A stretch of DNA of 64,000 bases from contig NZ_CP146245.1 in the NCBI RefSeq assembly GCF_037039395.1, positions 62,001 through 126,000 of the forward strand, written 5' to 3'. Of this stretch, positions 57,227 to 64,000 are shown piece after piece. The position numbers were made by a program, and so were the translations under genes. The notes under the pieces are model-generated. The model was not told the origin of the DNA. It was given only the letters and a program-made list of their open reading frames with translations, and searched no databases. This DNA is from Agrobacterium vitis. GTDB lineage: Bacteria; Pseudomonadota; Alphaproteobacteria; Rhizobiales; Rhizobiaceae. The stretch's first letter is position 1; every line of letters starts with the position of its first letter.

Positions 57227-57459
57227 TGAAAGGCTTAGCGTTCCTCACAGATCTGTTGGGAGCTCCCAACCGAGAGGTGTTGAGTCGCCCCCTGGACATG
57301 GGGCACTGGAGAAGCCGGGGTAATTTGAAACAACGACGCACGCCCATCGCTAATTGGCCAGGGTGTAGTTGTCTTTTCTTGTTGGGAGCTCCCAACCAAG
57401 CGCATTTGCAATCAAAAATGCGACGCCACGACGCCAAACCCAAGAGGCCTATATCATGA
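57226..57459 (+). CDS. repD: small protein RepD of the repABC operon
   Basis: A 77-residue product encoded between repA and repB, with ATG overlapping the repA stop (TAATG at 57224-57228). It contains LLGAPN twice because its gene holds both parS-like palindromes. On Ti plasmid pTiR10 a similar repD spans the parS sites. It overlaps the repB ATG by 4 bp. No domain recognised; it may be translated mainly to couple repB. Confidence 0.75.
   Translation: MKGLAFLTDLLGAPNREVLSRPLDMGHWRSRGNLKQRRTPIANWPGCSCLFLLGAPNQAHLQSKMRRHDAKPKRPIS
57255..57270. other. parS-like centromere site 1
   Basis: Perfect palindrome GTTGGGAGCTCCCAAC, fitting the repABC parS consensus GTTNNNNGCNNNNAAC. RepB binding site for partition, inside repD. 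Confidence 0.88.
57381..57396. other. parS-like centromere site 2
   Basis: Second identical GTTGGGAGCTCCCAAC palindrome, 126 bp (twelve helical turns) from site 1, also inside repD. Confidence 0.88.
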
Positions 57460-58466
57460 GCCGCAAAGACGCAATCGATACTTTGTTCCTCAAGAAGCAG
57501 CCTGCGACCGATAGAACAGCAGTCGACAAATCCGCCGTTCGTGTCCGTACCGGAGCGATTTCGGCCATGGGTTCGTCTTTGCAAGAGATGGCCGAGGGAG
57601 CAAAAGCTGCAGCTCGGCTGCAGGATCAACTGGCTGCGGGCGAAGCCGTCGTGTCCCTGGATCCATCCATGATCGACGGGTCGCCGATCGCGGATCGGCT
57701 TCCCGCGGACGTGGATCCGAAATTCGAGCAGCTTGAGGCGAGCATTTCGCAGGAGGGGCAGCAGGTGCCGATTCTTGTCAGACCGCATCCTGAGGCTGCC
57801 GGTCGATATCAAATCGTATATGGAAGGCGGCGACTGCGCGCGGCAGTAAATCTGCGCAGAGAGGTTTCTGCAATTGTCCGAAATCTCACGGACCGTGAAC
57901 TGGTCGTGGCCCAGGGACGCGAAAATCTTGACCGTGCTGACCTCTCGTTCATTGAGAAGGCTCTTTTCGCCCTGCGCCTCGAAGATGCGGGTTTTGATCG
58001 GGCCACTATCATTGCCGCGCTTTCCACTGACAAGGCCGACCTCAGCCGCTACATAACGGTAGCCAGGGGCATACCGCTGAACCTCGCCACACAAATCGGT
58101 CCAGCATCGAAAGCGGGTCGATCGCGTTGGGTCGCACTTGCCGAGGGGCTTGGGAAGCCTAAAGCAACGGACGCAATCGAAGCGGTGCTTGAGTCAGAGC
58201 AGTTCAAGCACTCCGATAGCGATACCCGCTTTGCCCTCATTTTCAACGCCGTTTCAAAGCCGCCCGCTAAGGCTCCAAAAAAGGTAAGGGCCTGGAGCAC
58301 GCCAAAGGGGAAAAAGGCTGCGACGATCCGACAAGAAACCGGACGAACGGCTCTGGTTTTCGACGAGAGACTGGTGCCAACTTTTGGCGAATATGTCGCT
58401 GACCAGTTGGATAGTCTGTACGCCCAATTCATTGAAACAACCGGAGGAGGCAAGCGCGACCACTAG
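57456..58466 (+). CDS. repB: plasmid partition protein RepB
   Basis: A 336-residue ParB-type protein with a start MSRKDAIDTLFLKKQ, the ParB/Srx nuclease-like domain with QVPILVRPHPEAAGRYQIV, GRRRLRAAVNL, and the HTH stretch RENLDRADLSFIEKALFA typical of the family. ATG at 57456; the in-frame extension to 57369 overlaps repD. It binds parS and, with RepA, regulates the operon. Confidence 0.95.
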   Translation: MSRKDAIDTLFLKKQPATDRTAVDKSAVRVRTGAISAMGSSLQEMAEGAKAAARLQDQLAAGEAVVSLDPSMIDGSPIADRLPADVDPKFEQLEASISQEGQQVPILVRPHPEAAGRYQIVYGRRRLRAAVNLRREVSAIVRNLTDRELVVAQGRENLDRADLSFIEKALFALRLEDAGFDRATIIAALSTDKADLSRYITVARGIPLNLATQIGPASKAGRSRWVALAEGLGKPKATDAIEAVLESEQFKHSDSDTRFALIFNAVSKPPAKAPKKVRAWSTPKGKKAATIRQETGRTALVFDERLVPTFGEYVADQLDSLYAQFIETTGGGKRDH

Positions 58467-58523
58467 CCAGGGTTTCATCCAATTCAAAGCTTCGCTCGAT
58501 TGAGATGGACTGGCTCTCACCGC

Positions 58524-58578
58524 AAAAGAAAAAGGCCCCCGAAACGGCGTTCCGGAAGACCTTCTCTGTAGTCTCGCA
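58524..58578 (-). ncRNA. repE: ctRNA (RepE), antisense regulator of repC
   Basis: In the 214-bp repB-repC gap, the minus strand has a promoter with TTGACT (58608-58613), a 17-bp spacer and GATTCT (58585-58590). Transcription should begin near 58578 and end at a GC-rich hairpin (CCGGAACGCC / the pairing arm in 58535-58552) followed by CCTTTTTCTTTT near 58524. This gives about 55 nt, the size known for repABC ctRNAs, which repress repC and set copy number and incompatibility. Confidence 0.8.
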
Positions 58579-58680
58579 GCTAAGAGAATCGCATTTCCAG
58601 AAATCGTAGTCAAGGGTCCCGTAAGGGAAAGCGTCATTTCGACGGGCGGATTTCTATTGCCTAACAAAAGGTAAAAGGAA

Positions 58681-60000
58681 ATGCAGACGCATATCTCAAC
58701 GACGTCCTTTGGCCGGCGGCCGATGACACTCGGCCATCTTGCAAGCCAGATGGCCGCAAAAGCGGTCGCATCAGACGCTGTCGCCAACAAATGGCAGGTC
58801 TTCCAGCACATCCGTGAATCCCGGGAACTGATCGGAGCCACGGACCGCTCACTCGCGATCCTGAACGCGCTGTTGACGTTTTACCCGGAGACCGCCTTGA
58901 CTGGTGGCGCCGAACTGGTCGTATGGCCTTCTAACGAGCAGCTGATGGCTCGCGCCAACGGCATGCCCGCCACGACACTACGCCGGCATCTTGCCGTACT
59001 GGTTGATTGCGGGCTCATCATTCGCCGCGACAGTCCCAACGGCAAGCGGTTCGCCCGCAAGGGAAGGGGAGGGCAGATCGAGCAGGCCTACGGCTTCGAT
59101 CTGTCGCCGATCGTAGCGCGGGCCGAAGAGTTCCGAGATTTGGCCCAGGCGGTGCAAGCTGAAAAGAAGGCTTTCCGGGTCTCCAAGGAACGGCTGACTC
59201 TACTTCGCCGCGACATCGTCAAAATGATCGAGACTGGCGTCGAAGAAGGCGTTCCCGGAGACTGGGGAAGAGTTACACAGACCTATCAGGGGATCATCGG
59301 CCGCTTGCCGCGCTCTGCACCCCGGCAGCTTGTCGAGAGTATTGGTCACGAACTTCAGGACCTCTGCACCGAGATACGTGACGTATTGGAATCATTTGCA
59401 AAAGCAATGAAACTGGACGGCAATGAGTCCCATTTCGGTCGCCACAAACAGAATTCAAAACCAAACTCTAAATCTGAATCTGAATACGGCTCTGGAAAAA
59501 AAGTAGACGCGGGCGGCAGCGTTGCGGAAACCGACAACGTGCGGAGCTTGCCGAAACGCGAGTTGCCTTTGGGAATCGTGCTGGATGCCTGCCCCGAAAT
59601 GCAGGAACTGGCCCAGGGAGGGACAATCCGGCATTGGCGCGACTTACTGGTGGCGGCTGAACTTGCCCGGCCGATGCTGGGGATTAGTCCGAGCGCCTGG
59701 CGGGAGGCCCGCGAAACCATGGGTGAGCAACACGCGGCGATCACGCTCGCATCGATCTATCAGCGGGCCGGTCAGATCAACAACGCAGGCGGTTATCTGC
59801 GCAGCCTGACCGATCGGGCCAAGGACGGAAAGTTTTCAACCTGGCCGATGGTCATGGCGTTGCTCCGGGCGAAGCTGGACGAGCAGAAGAATGCAGCCGG
59901 CGCTGGAAAGCCGCGAACTGATCAGGAGGTCGAGGATGACAGCCGCCTCCACGTATCGGAATCGCTGCTGAAAAACCTGCGAAAGCCGAGATCATGGTGA
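58681..60000 (+). CDS. repC: replication initiator RepC
   Basis: A 439-residue RepC initiator: N-terminal winged-helix domain with GRRPMTLGHLASQMAAK, NKWQVFQHIRESRELIGATD and ARANGMPATTLRRHLAVLV; a variable middle; and a C-terminal domain with WPMVMALLRAKLDEQ. ATG follows AAAGGTAAAAGGAA. In repABC plasmids the origin lies inside repC, in an AT-rich stretch; a candidate here is 59440-59510 (A-rich ACAGAATTCAAAACC region). This confirms an alphaproteobacterial repABC plasmid. Confidence 0.95.
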   Translation: MQTHISTTSFGRRPMTLGHLASQMAAKAVASDAVANKWQVFQHIRESRELIGATDRSLAILNALLTFYPETALTGGAELVVWPSNEQLMARANGMPATTLRRHLAVLVDCGLIIRRDSPNGKRFARKGRGGQIEQAYGFDLSPIVARAEEFRDLAQAVQAEKKAFRVSKERLTLLRRDIVKMIETGVEEGVPGDWGRVTQTYQGIIGRLPRSAPRQLVESIGHELQDLCTEIRDVLESFAKAMKLDGNESHFGRHKQNSKPNSKSESEYGSGKKVDAGGSVAETDNVRSLPKRELPLGIVLDACPEMQELAQGGTIRHWRDLLVAAELARPMLGISPSAWREARETMGEQHAAITLASIYQRAGQINNAGGYLRSLTDRAKDGKFSTWPMVMALLRAKLDEQKNAAGAGKPRTDQEVEDDSRLHVSESLLKNLRKPRSW

Positions 60001-60008
60001 TCCCCTCG

Positions 60009-60950
60009 CTATTCAGCCGCCGCGATGTCGACCTCGGTGATCAACCCGGAACGTCGGGCGCGATCGATCAGGTTCTTGACGGACGAGGGCGACCATTTGG
60101 ATCCACCGCGCGGCGTGCGTTCGTGCAATCTTTCAAGCTGGACAGCGATCTCACGAAGCTTGAGGTCCGGGTTCGAAGAATGAATGCCAGCCACAAGCGT
60201 CATCAGGCGGTCTTCGGGAAGACGGGGCAGAGATTTTTTCAGCAGCGCCGGATCCGCCATGCGTTCAGACACCATCCACTTCACAGCTCGGCGAAGACGT
60301 TCTGGCGTCCATTCGAGGCCGCGCTGCTTGAGCACTCGTGCGATGTCGTCCCATGTGTGATCCGGCCGCATGCGCCGAACGGTCGGAAGCCATTGGTTCG
60401 CCGAGGCCTGGATGCGATCGCCATATGCCGCTTTCTGGGCCGCGGTCATCCTGGCCAACACCTCGGGGCGTTTTTCCCGGATGCCGGGGTTGCCGGAAAG
60501 CTTTCCCTTGGACTTGGCTGCCCGGATACCCGCCTTCGTTCGTTCGGAAATGAGCGCGCGTTCGAGCTGCGCCACGGCGCCGAGAACCTGAAGGGAAAAC
60601 ATTCCCTGCGGCGTCGACGTGTCGATGGGATCGCGCAGCGACCGGAAATGAGCGCCCTTCGCCGTCAGATCCTCGATCACCTCGAGCAGATGACTGACCG
60701 AGCGCGCCAGCCGATCAAGCCGTACAACAACAAGCGTGTCGCCAGCGCTAATCTCCCGAAGCAGTTTGGAGAGAGCAGGGCGGGCACGCGAGGCCCCGGA
60801 TCCGTGTTCTTGGACGATCATATCGCACCCCGCCGATCGCAAGTCGATTTCCTGGGCTTCCGTCGCCTGCTCGTCCGTAGAGACGAGTGCATAGCCGATC
60901 AGCCGGCCCTGTGGTCGACGGGAAGCCCTGTTCTTGGTGTTTGCAGCCAT
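60009..60950 (-). CDS. serine recombinase (resolvase/invertase family)
   Basis: A 313-residue serine recombinase convergent with repC. N-terminal catalytic domain: GYALVSTDEQATEAQEIDL with the nucleophilic serine at about 26, LVVVRLDRLARSVSHLLEV with the Arg residues, and QLERALISERTKAGI. The C-terminal 130 residues exceed a Tn3 resolvase's simple HTH. It may resolve cointegrates of the adjacent Tn or plasmid multimers. Confidence 0.93.
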   Translation of the reverse strand: MAANTKNRASRRPQGRLIGYALVSTDEQATEAQEIDLRSAGCDMIVQEHGSGASRARPALSKLLREISAGDTLVVVRLDRLARSVSHLLEVIEDLTAKGAHFRSLRDPIDTSTPQGMFSLQVLGAVAQLERALISERTKAGIRAAKSKGKLSGNPGIREKRPEVLARMTAAQKAAYGDRIQASANQWLPTVRRMRPDHTWDDIARVLKQRGLEWTPERLRRAVKWMVSERMADPALLKKSLPRLPEDRLMTLVAGIHSSNPDLKLREIAVQLERLHERTPRGGSKWSPSSVKNLIDRARRSGLITEVDIAAAE

Positions 60951-61320
60951 TTGTAGTGCCTGAGGAGTGTTGAAGAGCGCGTTTCCAAACGTAGAGGATA
61001 AGGATAAACGACCAGTTGCAAGCGCGTTTTATAGGGTAAATGCAGCCCCACCAGACTCGAAACACGGCCTCGAACGGGCATCCGGCCGTAACCAGCGTGA
61101 AACGCGCCCTGGCGGTCATCTGTGGCGGAAATGCCTGAAACTAAGGAGTTTGGAGGAAGGGAGGGATAAGAGGCTGTCGCCTGAGATAATGATTACAGAG
61201 AAATCTGCGTTCGACCGGGAGGGGAGGGTGGCCGTGAGCGGCCATTATAACAGTCCATGTTCCACCGATCCTCGCCGAAATCATCCTAGAAGGCCGGAAA
61301 ACCAGGCGTTTACGGTCATC
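60951..61320. other. no gene recognised between recombinase and transposon end
   Basis: Sequence between the recombinase promoter and the presumed transposon end; open frames on both strands lack recognised families. It may contain the recombinase's res-type site. Confidence 0.4.
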
Positions 61321-61438
61321 CTGTCAGTTGACCGTTTTTCGCGAGACTGGAGTTCATTTGGTTCCAAAGGATTAGCCGATTCAGATTTCGTGAGACCGTT
61401 TCGGTTTCGTTGAGACTGAACTGTCACGCGATTCAGAT

Positions 61439-63076
61439 ATGGTGAGATTACCTCGATATGCCAGGCGCGTGAAGGCTATGCGACGTGATCAGCTCAACGA
61501 AGTCGAATGGCAAAAAGTGCTTCGGCATGCGGACGTTCTGCGGCGTCTACCGCAGCGTCCCACGGCCGGGGACGTCGCCGATGCGATGGTGGAGCTTGCA
61601 GTCAGCCGTGCGACCCTGTTCCGCTGGCTGAAGCGGTTCAGGGCTGAGGAGCGTGTCGCGGCGCTCATTCACCGGAAGTCGGGGCGACGCGGGGGCATCG
61701 ACGCCTTTGATCCCGCGCTGAAGACAATCGTCGATCGCAACATTACGACGTTCTATGCCATGCCGGAACGGCCGACGTTAACTCGGCTACGAAAGCACAT
61801 CGTTGCCGACTGTCGCGCAGAGCAGTTGCCGCCACCGTCGATCAGACGCCTGAAGGGCTATCTTGCGACCCTGGATGTGGAGGCCATGACGCGCCGCCGC
61901 GAGGGGAAAGCGCGGGCTGATGCGAAGTTTCTGGCGTTACCCGGCGAGTTTTCAGCTCAGCGTCCGTTGCAGGTGGTCCAGATCGATCACACGAAGGTCG
62001 ACGTAACGGTAGTCGATCCAATTGAACGGCAGCCGATTGGCCGGCCAATACTGAGCATTGCCATCGATGTTTGCACGCGAATGGTGCTGGGGTTCTATCT
62101 TTCCTTAGAGGCGCCGTCGGTGACATCTGTGGCACTTTGCCTGACGCACGCGATCATCGATAAGGCCCGGTGGCTGGAGGATCGCGGGATAGCCCTGGAG
62201 TGGCCCACAAGCGGCTTGCCAGAATGCATTCATGTCGACAACGGCGCCGAATTCCATGCGCGCGCGTTCAAGCGGGGCTGCGACGACCATAACATCATCG
62301 TCTCCTACCGACCGCCAGGAACGCCCCGGTTTGGCGGACATATCGAACGCCTGATCGGCACGATGATGGGCGCGGTACATCTGCTTCCCGGCACGCATTT
62401 CTCCAATGTGCTTGAGCGGGGCGATTACGATCCCGAGGCGCGGGCGGTGATGACAATGCGGGAGCTTGAGGCCTGGCTGGCGTTGGAGATCATCGCCTAC
62501 CATTCCGACCTGCATCGCGGCATTGGCCGACCGCCAGTCGCGGCCTGGAATGAAGCCATATCCGACTATCCTCGGCGGCAAGTCCTTGACCCGCTTGCTT
62601 TCCTGATCGACTTCCTGCCGTTCGAAGCACGTGTGCTGCGGCGAACCGGTATCCACTTCAACAACATCTGCTACTGGTCTGACGGCTTTGCACCTTGGAT
62701 CGGCCGGTGCGAGGACAAGGTTCTGGTCAAATATGACCCGCGGGATCTCCATCGGGTCTTCGTCAAGCTGGGCGACAACTATCTGATGGTGCCAACGCGT
62801 AGTCCTGGACGCCCCGCCATCACGCTGTGGGAGCAGAAGGCGGCGATCCGCGTGCAGCGAGCCCGCGGCCGCCACGAGATCGATGAAGAGACGATTTTCC
62901 AGACTATCGCTGCGCAACGTGCACTTGTCGATCAGGCGAGCCGGGAAACCACCCAAACACGCAGATGGCGTGCGCGGCGTGCTCATCTGCAGGAAAGGCC
63001 CGCAATCTCGCCAAGCGTGCCAATGGACGAACCGGTGATTGCCTTACCGCATTTTCCGGTGGAGGTGTGGGAATGA
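61439..63076 (+). CDS. tniA: TniA-type transposase (DDE, Mu/Tn7-like)
   Basis: A 545-residue transposase with an N-terminal helix-turn-helix (AVSRATLFRWLKRFRAEERV), the DDE core (QVVQIDHTKVDVTVVDP with the first Asp; IHVDNGAEFHARAFKRGC with the second; GGHIERLIGTMMGAV with the Glu) and a C-terminal Mu-type barrel with VLVKYDPRDLHRVFVKL. An ATG at 61439 or 61475 may be the true start. Overlaps tniB by 4 bp. Confidence 0.9.
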   Translation: MVRLPRYARRVKAMRRDQLNEVEWQKVLRHADVLRRLPQRPTAGDVADAMVELAVSRATLFRWLKRFRAEERVAALIHRKSGRRGGIDAFDPALKTIVDRNITTFYAMPERPTLTRLRKHIVADCRAEQLPPPSIRRLKGYLATLDVEAMTRRREGKARADAKFLALPGEFSAQRPLQVVQIDHTKVDVTVVDPIERQPIGRPILSIAIDVCTRMVLGFYLSLEAPSVTSVALCLTHAIIDKARWLEDRGIALEWPTSGLPECIHVDNGAEFHARAFKRGCDDHNIIVSYRPPGTPRFGGHIERLIGTMMGAVHLLPGTHFSNVLERGDYDPEARAVMTMRELEAWLALEIIAYHSDLHRGIGRPPVAAWNEAISDYPRRQVLDPLAFLIDFLPFEARVLRRTGIHFNNICYWSDGFAPWIGRCEDKVLVKYDPRDLHRVFVKLGDNYLMVPTRSPGRPAITLWEQKAAIRVQRARGRHEIDEETIFQTIAAQRALVDQASRETTQTRRWRARRAHLQERPAISPSVPMDEPVIALPHFPVEVWE

Positions 63077-63951
63077 CGGCCTGTTCGCACCTTGATCCCG
63101 CTGTACAGGCCCATGCCAGCATGCCGGATCGAGAGCGCATCGAGCATATGAGGGTAGACCGGTGGATCGATTATCCGCGTGCCCGACAGGCGCTCGACAA
63201 ACTTGAGGAACTTCTTTTGTTTCCCAAGCGTGCCCGCATGCCGAACCTGCTGATCTTCGGGGCGTCTGGCATGGGCAAGACAATGATCATTGAGAAGTTC
63301 GTCCGCGCGCATCCTCCGAGCTTCGATGAAAGTAGTGGCATCCACCATCGGCCCATCATTGCCGTGCAGATGGTCGCCTCGCCGGACGAGGGCCGCTTCT
63401 ATCATCGCCTGCTTTCGGTGATCGGCGCCCCGCCGCCGACACGAGCCACGATCGGACAGCTGGAAACGCAAGCGCTCCGACTGCTGCAGGAAACCGCGCC
63501 CTGCATGCTGGTCATCGACGAGGTCCAGAACCTGATTGCCGGTACCTATCGCGAGCAGCGCCGGATGCTTAATCTGTTGCGCTTCCTCGGCAACGAGTTG
63601 CGCATTCCGCTCATCTGCCTCGGCTCTCACGAAGCACGGGATGCGATCCGGGGAGACGCCCATCTCAACAGCCGCTTCGAGCCTTATGGCCTGCCACCTT
63701 GGCGGCACGACGCCGACTTTCATGGATTGGTAGGAGGCCTTCTGCGGTCGTTGCCACTGCGCTTGCCGTCCGAGCTTACGGACAGCGCGCTCAAACGCCT
63801 GGTCGAGGTCAATAGCGGCGTCACGGCATCGATATTCCGAATGGTGATTGACCTTGCCGTGCAGGCCGTCCACACCGGAACCGAGCGGATTACGCCAGCC
63901 GCGATCCTCGATCACCGCGTCGCCGTGCCGCCGCCCTTCGTTACGGCCTGA
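63073..63951 (+). CDS. tniB: TniB-type transposition ATPase
   Basis: A 292-residue AAA ATPase: Walker A LIFGASGMGKTMIIEKF, Walker B CMLVIDEVQNLIAG, sensor LICLGSHEARDAI. It couples TniA to target selection. ATG at 63073 overlaps the tniA stop (ATGA). Confidence 0.92.
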   Translation: MTACSHLDPAVQAHASMPDRERIEHMRVDRWIDYPRARQALDKLEELLLFPKRARMPNLLIFGASGMGKTMIIEKFVRAHPPSFDESSGIHHRPIIAVQMVASPDEGRFYHRLLSVIGAPPPTRATIGQLETQALRLLQETAPCMLVIDEVQNLIAGTYREQRRMLNLLRFLGNELRIPLICLGSHEARDAIRGDAHLNSRFEPYGLPPWRHDADFHGLVGGLLRSLPLRLPSELTDSALKRLVEVNSGVTASIFRMVIDLAVQAVHTGTERITPAAILDHRVAVPPPFVTA

Positions 63952-63954
63952 GCC

Positions 63955-64000
63955 ATGAGAGAGGAGGGGAGAACGCCGCTTCCGATCGTACCACCGCCCT
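63955..64000 (+). CDS. tniQ: 5' end of probable tniQ
   Basis: ATG 3 bp after the tniB stop; the first 15 codons read MREEGRTPLPIVPPP before the window ends. Position after tniA and tniB makes a TniQ-family protein likely. Confidence 0.5.
   Translation, partial: MREEGRTPLPIVPPP

Larger units (their letters stand above)
61322..64000 (+). mobile_element. tniABQ-type transposon, left part
   Basis: Three genes in Tn5053/Tn402-like order (tniA, tniB, tniQ). A probable terminus starts TGTCAGTTGACCG at 61322. Two 19-bp direct repeats follow, GATTCAGATTTCGTGAGAC at about 61378 and GATTCAGATATGGTGAGAT at about 61431, as expected for multiple transposase binding sites in such ends. The right end is outside the window. 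Confidence 0.6.

Noticed and set aside
59994..60956. 320-residue plus-strand frame
   Set aside because: It is the antisense of the serine recombinase gene, whose catalytic motifs are unambiguous.

Overview
The window looks like part of an octopine/cucumopine-type Ti plasmid of the kind known from grapevine agrobacteria (Agrobacterium/Allorhizobium vitis). The evidence is three 25-bp T-DNA border repeats in one orientation, an overdrive element, octopine synthase and gene 6b with plant-type expression signals, a cucumopine-synthase-like gene next to a border, a repABC replicator, and the Ti-type traI-trbBCDEJKLFGHI conjugation operon. The vir genes are not in the window.

Layout. Positions 1-7811 are an insertion-sequence graveyard: two inverted copies of one IS110/IS1111-type element (one split by an IS5-type element), a second frameshifted IS110 transposase, and IS66 remnants. 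TA-DNA runs from a left border at 7822 to a right border at 12423 plus overdrive. It holds only a short remnant, oncogene 6b and ocs; iaaM, iaaH and ipt are absent. An IS66 element (12558-15298) follows. The TB-DNA has a RolB/RolC-family (plast) gene and a cucumopine-synthase-like gene (cus), ending at a right border at 17745 followed by nine 8-bp direct repeats. No left border for TB is visible, so the TA right border may serve.

Positions 18234-33798 form a histidine-utilisation island: hutD, hutU (frameshifted), hutG, hutI, hutF, hutH, hutC, a polyamine/opine-type ABC transporter, and two bacterial cus-like genes transcribed divergently. Cucumopine is a histidine/2-oxoglutarate conjugate. 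Near-identical 12-bp sites (TTGTATAKACCA type) precede the hut genes, the transporter and both cus-like genes, so I read the block as one HutC-controlled regulon: import the opine, reverse its condensation, burn the histidine. One of the bacterial cus-like genes shares an 838-bp core with a single difference with the T-DNA cus gene although both ends have diverged; the other has its two domains in the opposite order.

Positions 34140-45224 carry a second catabolic block: HyuA/HyuB-type ATP-dependent lactam hydrolase subunits, a polar-amino-acid/opine ABC transporter, an MmgE/PrpD-family protein and an unusual regulator with two LysR-type helix-turn-helix regions. Positions 45350-55645 are the trb operon with traI (trbE frameshifted). 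Two tra boxes lie between traI and repA, coupling conjugation and replication to quorum sensing. repA-repD-repB-ctRNA-repC (55991-60000) includes two parS-like palindromes in repD. The right edge has a serine recombinase and the start of a tniABQ-type transposon that runs off the window.
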